Assembly (NCBI GenBank): GCA_028023455.1
Contig: JAQFVV010006841.1
Location: forward strand, 186,001-250,000
Origin: Epiperipatus broadwayi
Lineage: Eukaryota > Onychophora > Udeonychophora > Euonychophora > Peripatidae
DNA: 64,000 nt
Reading direction: 5' to 3'
Shown here: in pieces, positions 11,418 through 22,793 of the stretch
Layout of the letters: the number at the start of each line of letters is the position of its first letter
How positions within the stretch are numbered: the first letter of the stretch is position 1
Made by a program: the position numbers and the translations under genes
Notes under the pieces: generated by a model
Told to the model about the DNA's origin: nothing
Seen by the model: the letters and a program-made list of their open reading frames with translations, nothing else
Databases searched by the model: none

Positions 11418-14400
11418 TTAGTTTGGCATATTGTATAATGTCCAAGTGTCTTCAAATGTTTTCGACGATGCCAGGAGTTGGTCTCTCTTCTGGATTTTAA
11501 TCATTGTTTTGGAAAAAACCTGTTTTATATTAGGTTGTGGGTGTTCCATGATTAGTTTACAACGTGTAACCCATATGGCATAGTTCAAAATCACCGAGAG
11601 ACGTATTATTGGATAGGTTTTAGTATTGATACTATCTTTCAGAGATGAGATCAGTTGGAAATCTATCTTGGTGTTGGAGAGTATGATTTCTCGGATCACT
11701 CTGAATCCCATACATTGTGAGAAAAGGTGTTCCAATGTCTCATCACTGTTCATGCAAATGCTGCAAGTAGGGTCTATGTTGTGACCACGTTTGTAAAAGA
11801 GGAAGTGATTAGTAGGTAGTCCAAACCTAACCAAATTTTTTATTGTTTTTGATAAAAATCAAACCTTTTTTGCCCCCCCAAAAAAAAACCATTTTTTAAA
11901 AATTTTCCCTAATATTAAAATTACTCCAAAAATTTTTAAAAAAAATATTTTTAATTTTTTATTTTTAAAAGAAAAAAATTTTTTAAAAAATAAATTTTTT
12001 TATTTTAAAATAATTTTAAAAAAAAATAAAAAAAAAAAAAAATTTTTAAAAAAAAATTTTCTTTTCATTTTAAAAATTTTAAAAATTTTTTTTTTTAAAT
12101 TAAAAGGGGGGTTAATGTTGTATTTAATGAGAAAGTCTAGGAAGTCTAGGTATTTGGCCTCTAGACTCCATCTTTTAAAGTTGGATACCAGTTTCTGATT
12201 ATTGTAATAAAATGTGTTGATTATAGGATGTAAGATTGGATGGAGGATTGTGTATGCTTGCCATAATGATATTTTAGAATTGAATGTGGAGTCATTTATT
12301 GAGCAGTGCTGTTTGATAAAGCTTGTGTTTCTAGTGATCCATGTTTGTCTGTCTGGTGGGGGTCGGTCAGTGGGTGTTACCTTTTGAAGGAAAGTTTTTT
12401 GGAGAATTGTGTTAAAACCATATGATGCTACCAAGTTGTGTATGACATTGTGGGTTTTTTGGTAAATCAATGCCTGAATGGAGTGGAGAGCAAGACCATT
12501 TAGCTTTCTTGGTCGCTGAGTGCCTTTGAGGCTGATCGTGACTGTTTTACCTTTCCAGAAAAGCCTTGAGCACAAGCCATTTATTTTATTTATGAAGCTT
12601 TTGTTGCATTTGATAAATGGAAGAAAGTATGCTATTTTTGGCATCACATTCATGTTAATTAGTGCTACCTTGCCAGGGAGGGAAAGGTAGACTTGTGACA
12701 AGGAAGTGATGAATTTGTTTGTTGTTTCTAGGATGTTATCCTGAATCTCTTTGGTCATTGCTGTGATAGATTTGAATATGGAAAACCCAAGATATCTCTG
12801 TGGCTTGGCAGAGAAGAGAGTGTTAATTTTCCTTCCTGAAACAATTTGCCAGGAGGCAGACTTGCTGGGGTTGAATTGCAGCCTGTATTTCTCAGTATAG
12901 CGGCTTAATATTGTTTGTAGCAAGGAATATGTTTTCTTGATGGTAGGATGATCATTACATCATCCATGTAGGCAAACATGTTGAATTCTCTGCTTAAATT
13001 GGGTATAAAAAGACCTGGTAGATTTTTTTCCAAATCCATCAGGAGAGGATTTATATATGTGATGAAGCATAGGGCACTGAGGGGGGAACCCTGAGGGAGA
13101 GCTTGTGTCGGTTTAAATCCAGAGGTGATATTACCATCCATAGTGATAAAAATTTCCCTGTTGTATAGTAAGTTGCTTATGATCTGGACAGCAGCTGCAG
13201 GAACATCATACTCGGCCAAATGTCTATATGTACTGAGTCAAAGGCTGTAGCAATGTCCAGTTGAATAGCTATTGGCCCTGACTTCCGGTGGATTCTGATG
13301 TAGTCAATGATGGAGATTATGTTGCCCATTGCATGTGCAGTAGAGGATCCCTTCTTGGCATATTGGTTGTTAGATATGTGCTTTAAGACATTTGGTTGTT
13401 TGATCACAGACTCTACAATTTTAATTAGCAGGGATGTCATGGAAATAGGTCTGATGTTTGAGAGATCTATAACCTGATTTTTTTTTATAAATGGAACTAG
13501 CACCACTGGGTAAAGGTTAGGTGTCACTCTATTACCAGTTGCTAGGTAATCCACCATCTTCTTCATTATCGGAATTGCAAATTGATTGAGGTGTAGGATT
13601 AGGAATCTGGGAATCCCATGTAATCCAGGATGTACACCATCTGGAAGGGAAGATATTTTCTGTTGGAGTAGGTTTTTGTGATCCCATGTGGTGCCTGTGG
13701 ATCAACTTCAGACCAGGATTGTGTGCCATTGAAGATAGCGGTTTGCATTCTTTGCCGGAAGTGTTCTTTTATTGTGTTCATGAGGTGGGAGTGACTTTGT
13801 TATTTTTCCCTCCAAGTGCCCATCTCAAGTAGCCTTTTGTCCAGTGATGTTGTTGTGATAAATAACATTTGGCTCTCCTAATGGATAGGTATTCCGCCAG
13901 GGATTTTTGTCTTGATCGGTATAGGTTTTTAAGACTATATATATCTTGTGTTTTGATAGGTTGACTTGGAGCATCTGAAGCTGATTCTCTATTTGTAGAA
14001 GATCTCTGAAGAGGCCATTAGGGCCTTTGACTTTTATGGTGTGGTGTTTTAATATTGTCTGTAGGATGCCTATAAATAAAAACCAGGCTTCTTCAACTGG
14101 TCTTGAAAGGATGTTGATTTTGTGAAAATATATATAAGATTTGGACACTATGGCCTCTGTCATGATTTTGTTACCATCTGAATGGTTTTGTGAAGTGCCT
14201 CTGGGGTTGGGAGGCCAGCCATGGTTTCAAGAGTAACTACAAGGGCCATATGGTCCGAAAACGACACCGGTAAAAGTTTTGCATTTAGATGAAAATGTAA
14301 ATCTGGTGAATAATATAATAGGTCTATTAGGGTTTGGTGGGATTTGGTGTAAAAGGAGTAGGATCCGGGAGGAAGGAATCCTTCCCCACACATCAAGTTT

Positions 14401-14879
14401 CTATTTATCAGTGGAAGAAATTTTAGGTTAAAGTGACCATATGTGGTGTTAAAATCTCCCAATATAAGTAAAGAGCCTGATTTGTTGCTAAGGATAGCAT
14501 TTAAAATCTGAATTATTTTGTGATAGATAGTAGGATTGTTTGAAGTGTATATATAAGCTAGATTTATGCTGTAGCCCCAATAGTCTATTTCTAATAAGAT
14601 TAAGTTGTTATCCAAATAGAGAATACAGAATTTGTTTGGAGGAAATTTTTTGTTAATTAATACTCCAACCCCTCCAGCTGCTGAATGTCCAACTGAAAAT
14701 TTAGTGAAGCCCATAGTGGCAATTAATGTTTTTATTTTAGTGTCAATGTTATTATGGAATTTGGTTTTCCCCATTAGAAGGATGTGGGGAGAGTTAATGC
14801 TTATCCAATTTCTAATTACTTGAGCATGGGCTAATGAGTTGAGGCCACGAACATTAATCCCTGCAATTTTATAGTTCAT
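11418..14879 (-). pseudogene. LINE-1 ORF2: endonuclease and reverse transcriptase, broken
   Basis: Start is taken at Met 14879 because NYKIAGINVRGLNS aligns with the ORF2 start of LINE-2. The endonuclease (14879-14160) shows LLMGKTKFHN (the catalytic Glu replaced by Lys), LGDFNTTYG and FSDHMALV. Frames then break at 14160, 13825 and 13599. RT pieces follow: RPISMTSLLIKIVESVIK, QLDIATAFDSV, QGSPLSALCF and FAYMDDVMIIL, which has the YMDD catalytic box. Frame 12923-12120 continues with YLGFSIF. The zinc motif SICMNSDETLEHLFSQC lies in 11834-11418. A low-complexity block (11835-12117) splits the last two parts. The element is dead. Confidence 0.88.
11835..12117. other. A/T homopolymer block interrupting LINE-1 ORF2
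   Basis: About 280 bases of long alternating A and T runs, with C and G runs at the edges, occupy a place where LINE-2 and LINE-3 have only about 10-15 codons. It resembles a low-quality consensus more than ordinary decay. Natural low-complexity expansion is the alternative. Confidence 0.6.
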
Positions 14880-17366
14880 AATATAGTGTCCCTGCCCCTC
14901 CAGTGGACCCTGGTCTCGGGGAGAATTTGGAAGTAAATGACTATAATTGTTTTCTTGATCTGATGCTTCTTCCAATGAGAGTTGATGTAGATTTGATTCC
15001 ATGAGTACTGGAAGGTCCTCATTTTCCATAGAATCTGGTAATTCCAAATAGGGATCATCTTCCATTGGTGCTGAATCTGTATCAGAGTGCTCAGAGGTTT
15101 TTCTTTTCTTTTTTTCCCATGACACTTTGTATTTACTTTGTGATTCTTGTGAATCTGGTTTTAATGTAGGTAGTTGTGTTATAAACCCAGAATTCATATC
15201 GTCATCTGAGCTTGATTTATCTGGAACATCTGATTTCCATTTATTAATATTTGGTATAGCTTGTCATGTTAGCTCTACTTCTTGTGAAAGATCCTGATTC
15301 CAATGTCCAGATAAACCATCCTTTTCCCCCAGGTTTGGAGTTTTGGTGTGTGCTGGATTGAATTTTTTCCTTGGTTTATTGGCTTTGCTACTTTCTTTTT
15401 GAGGATGTGGAGTTATTGTATTTTGTTTACTTTGTGACTTTCTAGGTGATTGGGTGTTATTTTTGTCTATTTTGATTCTGGTGTCTGTTTCTTCTATTGG
15501 AAGTGATTTCAAGTCTGAAGGATTGTCAAGCATTGATTCATAGCCCTTTTTTCAATGTTTATTGACTGAATATTATCTGTGTATTGGTTTGAAATGAGAT
15601 GAGGTGTACCTTGATGTAGTTGTTTGTTTATCATTTCTATTTTTGGTTGTATTGTTGTGGAATTCCATTTCAGTTTGTTGGGAAAGATTTTCATCTTGAT
15701 CTTCATCTCTAGATATTATGTTTCTGGTATTACATCTGTGGGAGTTATGTCTATAGATTCGGTATAGTTTGATGTTGAAGCCCTGTGTTTATCAATGTGG
15801 TTTTCAATATTATTGTCTGTTTTAGGTGACTGTTTGGTGTCTGTAGTGGTTGTTGTTTCTATATTCTTTCCATTGCAGTGGTGGAACTTGCCTTTCTTTT
15901 GATTGCAGGTAGTGCAGATACGTGCCAAACAGTCTTTTATAAAGTGTGTCCTTTGTAAACAGTGAAAGCACTGAGGCCACACACCCCTGAATGTTAAGAC
16001 CATTGGTGAACCTCTTGCATTAACTACAGTAGGGATGTCAGTGGGAGAAACATTTTTTTTCATGGCTAGTGAGAAGATTGCTGCATTTGATATTATGTTT
16101 CCATTCAAGATGGGGTCTGGAAGGAATTTAAATTTTGATACAGTGCTGTAGGGATTGAGAATATTTTGGAGCTCTTGTTCAGTGAATCTTGTTAGGCAGT
16201 TTTTGATTTTCCCTTGTAGTATCATAGGTCTGTTCATTTCTACAGTGCAAAGTATTTTATTTCCTAGTATTTTAATATTGTTTTTAAATTGGAGCCTGTC
16301 TGCCCAGGTCTTAAATTCTATTGCCACATATCTGTCATTAGGATGTGTTAGTATTTGATAAATCCCCAACTCTGAATCATGTTGTTTAATTATGGAATAT
16401 AAATGCTCCATGGGGAATTTGTATATGATAAGTTTTCATTCGTTACTGCTAGGATTAGAGTTTTGTCATTGTAATAATTTTGAAAAGATTTATAGAGCAT
16501 GTTTGAAATAGTTTTGTTGAAATTATAGTTTATGTTTTGATGCATTTCATCGGTAATATTATTATAATTTAATATCTTAATTGATTGGGGGTGTTGATTG
16601 TCTTCTGTTGTGATTTCTCTTTCATATTCCAATATGCCTATAAGCATTTCATTAATATTGCTGACCGAGTTAGTCTCTGCGGTTTTAACGTCTTTGTTGA
16701 TACTTAAAGCGTTAGCGTAGGATATATATTTTTTTGGAAGGGTTTGTATTTGTGAGTCTGTTTTGAAATGTGCGAATGATGTAGATATTAAAGGTTCATC
16801 TAGTTTGAAATTTTCATTTGTTTGTGAATGGGTTTTGTTGATTTTTTTTAATCTGTTATTTCGTTTTTTTCTCCCGAAATACTGTTGACAGTCTCTGGTG
16901 TTACAGCAGCAAATTTGGTGACCTCTGGTGATTTAAAAAAATTTTTTTCCCTTTCTTCAGATAGATTTTGCTGATATTTTATTTTTTGTTCCAAATTATT
17001 CTGAGAGTGTTTCGCGGTTGTGGATGAATTGTGTTTATTTACTTCTCCTAAAGGAGTTTGGGAAATACGGTGAGTGTTGTTACTGTTTTCATATGTATTA
17101 TTAATATTGGCTGTTATTTCACCCGATGGGAAACCAACGCTATTGCATATAATTGACGAAGTTTGTATAATTTCTTGCATTTTAATGTTATCAGTAATTA
17201 TTTGGTGCCTAGCATTGCTAATGGGAAGGTTTTTGATCTCAGATGGAGCCTGAGATTTGTTATTATAGCTATGAAGATTTCGGCTATCGTTTCTGTTGAA
17301 CAACTGAGTGTGACAATTTAAGCTTGAATTGCTATGTATATTATCTATATCATTATCACATTCCAT
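14880..17366 (-). pseudogene. LINE-1 ORF1: gag-like nucleic-acid-binding protein, broken
   Basis: Starts at Met 17366 (MECDNDIDN), which aligns with MESDNIIDN of LINE-2. The order is a low-complexity polar N-terminus (17366-16848), then 16647-16390 with the LYKSFQNYYNDKTLILAVTN block, then 16411-15716 with an RRM-like core (RYVAIEFKTWADRLQF). It ends in a CCHC knuckle CFHCLQRTHFIKDC, followed by a second Cys/His motif CTTCNQKKGKFHHC. Frames 15706-15264 and 15197-14880 give a Ser/Thr/Gln-rich tail. Knuckle-containing ORF1 proteins bind LINE RNA. At least four frameshifts are present, and the last frame runs into ORF2 without a stop. Confidence 0.82.
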
Positions 17367-17520
17367 TTTTAAATATATAAAACTTCTCTTACCTTGTATT
17401 TAGGGGTTTGGAATGGGGTTTGATACCCCCTTTCCTGCTGATTTCAATTTTGAGGAGAGCTATCGTTCACGTTGTTTGCTGTTTAAGAACCGGAAATGAG
17501 ATATGAACTTTAACAATTTA

Positions 17521-19207
17521 CTTAACTCTATCCATATTAATTACATATTATTTTACATTCCTTATCCACATCATTAACTTTATTTAAAACAGGATTATAT
17601 CTTTTTATGTAAAAATATTCTTTTATCATCCTTTCCCTGTAATTTTTAACCTTTTTCAACATTTTTTTTATATTAAAATCTTTATGCCCCAAAACTTTAC
17701 AATGTATATAAACATTTGAATTTTTATCATTTAAAATTTTAAATGTTGTTTAAGTCTAGTTTTTAAACTATTTTTTTGTTGTACCAGTATATGAAAGCTC
17801 CCCCCCTCCCTCTTACAATTCAAACATTCAATGAAATAAATTCCATTCATTTTTCAATTTCTATATTTTTTGTTTCATTTATTAAATTTCCTAAATTCAA
17901 TTTCTTTTTATATACTGGTTTAATAATTAACCTACTTTCCCCCTTGTATTTATTATTTATGCTTTTTATAGTCTTAATAAAAATATCTCTTGAAACATTA
18001 TAACTACTATATATAATAATATTCAGTATATCTTTCCTCAGTATATCTTTCCTATTATTCCTCTTCATTATTATTTTGTCAATATTTTTTCATTACATAA
18101 TTTATCATTGAAATAAAATAATAGTTTTTACTTCACCTTTAATTAGTAATTAATCGAGATTGCGCTTTACGCAAAAAAATGAAGCTTGTTTAAATCTTAC
18201 AAAGTTATATGGCTTAGCGCTTTCGGAGACCTTGAGTCTCCATAATCATAGCATACTTTTAACTGAAGTTTAGTTGTGGTTTATGTAAAATTTTTATGCA
18301 AATTTTATAATGACATTTTCTGGAGATTGTAAAGCATGATTCTTTCTGGTTTATTACATAATTATCATTTGCAATAAAACATGCCTCCTTGATTTTTCAT
18401 TTCACATCATTGCGTTCAGTGCACAGTGCCCTTGCTATAGTGTGTTCAAACATATGGCCGGTTGTATGTTTGAACCCACTATAGCAAGGGCACTGTGCAC
18501 TGAATGCAATGATGTGAAATGAAAAATCAAGGAGGCATATTTTATTGCAAATGATAATTATGCAATAAACCGGAAAGAATCGTGCTTTACAACCTCCAGA
18601 AAATGGTCATTATAAAATTTGCATAAAAATTTTACATAAACCACAACTAAAATTCAGTTAAAAGTAGGCTATGATTATGGAGACTCAAGGTTTCCAAAAG
18701 CGTTAAGCCATATAACTTTGTAAGATTTAGACAAGCTTCACTTTTTTGCGTAAAGCGCAATCTCAATTAATAATTTATCAATAACTTTAATTGGATAATT
18801 ATTTTTTATATCTTCATCTTTTGTATTATTAAATTTTTTTTAAAATAGTTTTTATTCAGAACATAAATTTATTGCTCTATTTATCCTATTATTAATAATA
18901 TTTATTTTATGTTCATATTCTATATCTGAATCCCATTTGCTTAACGAATCATAAAAAGTTTCTTTTCTGAATACACTTGTTTCAATAGCAACCTTACATT
19001 TCTTATAACTTTTCCTATTATAACATCCATTTAATTAATTACATTATTTTTCCTTTTTCCATAGTAAAACTAATATTATCATCAATAGAATTAATATACC
19101 TTATAAACTATTCAGATTTTCTATAATTGCCATTGAACATTAAAAATAATCATCCCCATATCTAACCCAAAATACAGGTTTATATTTTGTAACACAAAAA
19201 TATTTAT
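17521..19207 (-). pseudogene. PLE left copy, RT-GIY-YIG relic
   Basis: On the minus strand, near 19180-19140, PVFWVRYGDDYF gives an RT catalytic YGDD box. The Ser-Ile-Asp-Asp block and the KGESRLIIKPVYKKKLNLG stretch follow downstream, leading to a GIY-YIG-like region near 17830-17700 where the zinc/YIG part is poorly kept. Stops are frequent. The copy is 5'-truncated at the RT catalytic core and interrupted by the foldback at 18156-18764. Its 3' flank continues at 10747-11219 beyond LINE-1. Confidence 0.75.
18156..18764. mobile_element. 609-bp foldback element
   Basis: Near-perfect inverted arms (18156-18453 and 18466-18764) around a 12-bp loop. Termini read GAGATTGCGCTTTACGC and its complement. 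AATTAAT occurs directly on both sides (18148-18154, 18765-18771), possibly the target-site duplication with one base offset on the left. No coding frame is present. Each arm contains a stem-loop-GAAAGCGCT module (minus strand 18205-18245; plus strand 18672-18710, mutated) resembling those associated with PLEs. It could be a MITE or a palindromic retro-copy. Confidence 0.85.
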
Positions 19208-19222
19208 CTTCAAAATTATAAT

Positions 19223-19994
19223 ATAAATATTTTTGTGTTACAAAATATAAACCTGTATTTTGGGATAGATATGTGCATGGTTATTTTTTAGTGTTCAATG
19301 GCAATTATAGAAAATCTGAATAGTTTATAAGATATATTAATTCTATTGATGATAATATTAGTTCTACTATGTAAAAAAATAATAATGTAATTAAGGTTGC
19401 TATTGAAACAAGTGTATTCAGAAAAGAAACTTTATGGTTTGGTAAGTAAATGGGATTTAGATATAGAATATAAATATTATTAATAATAGGATAAATAGAG
19501 CAATAAATTTATGTTCTGAAGAAAAACTATTTAAAAAAGAAATTACTAATATAAAAGCGGAATAATAGGAAAGATATACAGAATATTATATATAGTAGTT
19601 ATAATGTTTCAGGAGATATTTTTGTTAAGATTAAAAAGATTATAAAAAGCATAAATAATAAATACAAGGGGGAAAGTAGGTTAATTATCAAACCAGTATA
19701 TAAAAAGAAATTGAATTTAGGAAATTTAATTAATGAAACAAAAAAATAGAAATTGAAAAAAAATGAATGGAATTTATTTAATTGAATGTTTGAATTGTAA
19801 GAGGGAGGGGAACAACTTTCATTTATTGGTGCAACAAAAAATAGTTTAAAAACTAAACTTAAACAACATTTAAATGACAAAAATTCAAATATTTATATAC
19901 ATTGTAAAGTTTTTGGGCATATAAAGATTTTAATATAAAAATGTTGGAAAGGGTTAAAAATTACAGGGAAAGGATGATAAAAGAATATTCTTAC
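19223..19994 (+). pseudogene. PLE right copy, RT-GIY-YIG relic
   Basis: Mirror of the left copy. Plus-strand frames give the PVFW and FNGNYRKSE blocks around a degraded YGDD site, then KGESRLIIKPVYKKKLNLG (in 19660-19720). A GIY-YIG region follows at about 19790-19920 with FIGATKNSLKTKLKQHL and IYIHCKVFGHIKI. The 3' flank resumes at 26364 after LINE-2. Stops and single-base shifts occur throughout. GIY-YIG is the endonuclease that nicks the target in canonical PLEs. Confidence 0.78.
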
Positions 19995-20137
19995 AACTTC
20001 CGCTTTTGGCAGCCATCTTTGCAACTGGTCTTACAAAAAGCGTCCCTAAGCGATTCAATTTCAGGAAGATAGGGACGATTGTCCCCTTACCTTTACGTTT
20101 CTTATTCAAGGTAAGTCAGTTTTAATCATTATATATT

Positions 20138-22787
20138 ATGGAAAGTGATAATATAATCGATAATTCGCAAATTAAGGTTAGCCCTGATCTCAGCATTCAA
20201 TCTAGCAATGCAGTCATCGGTCGTAAATTTTATAGCCTTAGATCTAATCTAAATTCATCCAAAATAACTTCTACAACAAATAAAAACCCACAAACCAATA
20301 TTTCAAAAGAAAACAGCATCACAAATATCAACAAAAGTTTAGAAAATATTCAACTTACCCCTAATATAAGTAATAGCATTAATATCTCATCAAGCGAAAC
20401 GATTGAAATGCTTAAAAATACAAGCAAAAACCAATCATCACCTCTCCGAAGACTTTACGCACCCTCAGAAGACTCTAATGAGCAATTTCCTTTGCCCAAT
20501 AAATACTCTGGAAACCATATCTGAAAATAATAGACAAAATTACCGACAAGATGATTTCGGCGAATTTTTTAAAGTTAAAACTTTTCCACCAGAGGTCGAC
20601 AAAACCAGTGCTGTCACATTACAGTTAGTCAACAGTAAATTTAATAATCAAAAAGAAGAAATAAATTTTAAAACCGATAAATCACATTCCAGAACAAACA
20701 AAGATTATAGCGCAGAACAATTCATTGCTACTTCAGCCAACTTACAATCTAATCCAATTTCTTCAATACCAATATTGAAAAATTCCTCTACGTACGCAAA
20801 TATCGTAAGGTCTAAAAATTCTGAGAGCATCTCCGAAAATATTAAGGCCGATAATTTCAATGAACTATATTTGAATATCTCAGAACTAGACATAGAACAA
20901 GAATCAAACACTTTGGAAAATGTCTCATTTAATATAAACGATCTTAATGACGACATGTTCCTAAAAATAAATAATGAGTTCAACAAAACGATTCCCAATA
21001 GCCTATATAAATCGTTTGCTAACTACTACAGCGATAAGTCGTTAATCTTAGCCATAACAAATCAACAATGTGCTCTATATAAGTTCCCTCTAGAACAGCT
21101 ATACAGTCTAATCAATCAAAAACAATTAGGCAGAGGCATTCATATGATTCTTAATCATCGCAATGACCGCTATGTTATCATTGAGTTTAAAACGTGGGCG
21201 GACCGTATGAACTTTAAAAATAAATACAGATCTTTAGGAAATTTTATACTATGCTCCATATATATAAACCGTCCTGTTACACTATCCGGCAGAATCCAAA
21301 ACTGCCTTGCCCACTTGAAAGAACAAGAACTACAAGACATCCTTATTAATTATGGCTCAGTTAGCAAATTTAAACACCTATTAAACCCTCACTGCGAAGA
21401 TCAAATCCTGTCCAATACTGTTATCTTCACACTTACATTGAAGAAAAACATTATACCCACTGACATACCCACTATTATTACTGCAAGAGGCTCTCCTATG
21501 GTTTTGACTTTCAGGGGAGTACATCCACAATGTTTCTTCTGCCTTGAAAGAACACACCTCATTAAAGATTGATTGTGCAGCAAGAATATGTACACACTGT
21601 GGTATTAAAATGAATAAAGTTCACAGATGTCCTGGTAGACCTACTAACACGGCTCTCACATCCTTAAATAGACAATCATCACATGGGCCTAATTCAATCA
21701 GCAACCTCACAAACCCAGACAACCTGATTCAAATAAATCCTCCAACAAACCCTTTCACATCCAAACCTATCTTTCAAAATGAAAATATTCAAGAAAGAAC
21801 AAACGACAACCTCTACACTAATAGTAGTGAATCAGAGATCCAAGCAATTACATATACCGCGCCTAAACCAATCACTCAAACCGATAAGACTAAAGATCAT
21901 ACATACGATACATATTATACTAATCCCCGAGAAACAATACTAGGCCAAACTCTTGATACAAAAGAAGGCAATATGACCAAACCACCTGATGAGAGCAAGG
22001 AAAATATAGGAGATGAAGAAAATACACTCAAAAAATTTCAAAACAATCCATCCATAACAACTCCCACCCAGTCTAAAACCATTGATACATCCTCATTTGG
22101 GTCAGTTAAGTCCAGTAAACCTAAGCAAAGTGATCCACAAACTGTCCTCAATTCTTCAACTCCTGCAATAATTAACCATCCAGATGAAAAGACTTGTCAA
22201 ACACTCAACCCGAAAGTCAGCATAGTTAATGTTTCCCAACAGTTACAGCAAACCGAAAATGACTCAGGTCTAAAATTTAAAACAAATTCCTATAACAATA
22301 AAAAACACTTTTATCAAAAGAACAGGAAAATGAAAAAAACACTGTTAAACTTCAAAACCCTCAAAAAACCGACACAACAAATACCCAAAATACAAATAAG
22401 AAAATTAAAAGAAAATCAATTCGTTCAGATAAATCAAGCTCTGATGATGATAGTGCCCATCTGATACATTACTCACCTCCACCCTCTAACAAACAAATTT
22501 CAGATATATCAAGCACAAAGCCTCACAAATCCATAGAAAAAAAGAGGAAAACCATGGATCCTACAACCATTGATACCATTGATCCTTCTGACAAATCTCA
22601 GACAGATTACACTACTTCATCAGACACTGAAGACTTCATGGATGCGTTTCCGCAACCAACAACTATATTGCCAATCCATCCACAAATTCAATCACAAGAA
22701 TCTGATTGCCAAATAACATCAGACCTCATTAACATGGAGATGTCCCACATTGACTTGGCACACTTTGCTGAGGATGGTTTGGATTAA
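20138..22787 (+). pseudogene. LINE-2 ORF1: gag-like protein with zinc knuckles, frameshifted
   Basis: The start Met at 20138 is shared with LINE-1. Frame 20138-20524 gives the polar N-terminus. Frame 20403-21572 carries the LYKSFANYYSDKSLILAITN and RYVIIEFKTWADRMNF blocks, and then CFFCLERTHLIKD, the first part of a CCHC knuckle. The shift at about 21560 moves to frame 21544-22464, which begins with the remaining Cys and the second motif CTHCGIKMNKVHRC. Another break precedes 22554-22787, whose acidic C-terminus ends seven bases before ORF2. ORF1 proteins of this type coat the LINE RNA. The lesions look recent because flanking frames are clean. Confidence 0.88.
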
Positions 22788-22793
22788 TCTATC

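Larger units (their letters stand above)
11220..17505 (-). mobile_element. LINE-1: near-full-length two-ORF non-LTR retrotransposon
   Basis: Flanked by the 15-bp duplication AACTTTAACAATTTA (11205-11219, 17506-17520). On the minus strand it has a 139-bp 5' untranslated region, an ORF1 with zinc knuckles, an ORF2 with an AP-endonuclease, RT and C-terminal zinc motif, and a 3' end in a short hairpin followed by TTGAAAC. It is related to LINE-2 along its entire length. ORF2 lacks a recognisable RNase H. The domain order fits the Jockey/R1/CR1 group; the exact clade is not determined. Multiple frameshifts make it non-functional. Confidence 0.93.

Noticed and set aside
18421-18490. CRISPR-like or attachment-site repeat at the palindrome centre
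   Set aside because: It is a single foldback centre in a eukaryotic transposon; there are no repeated spacers.
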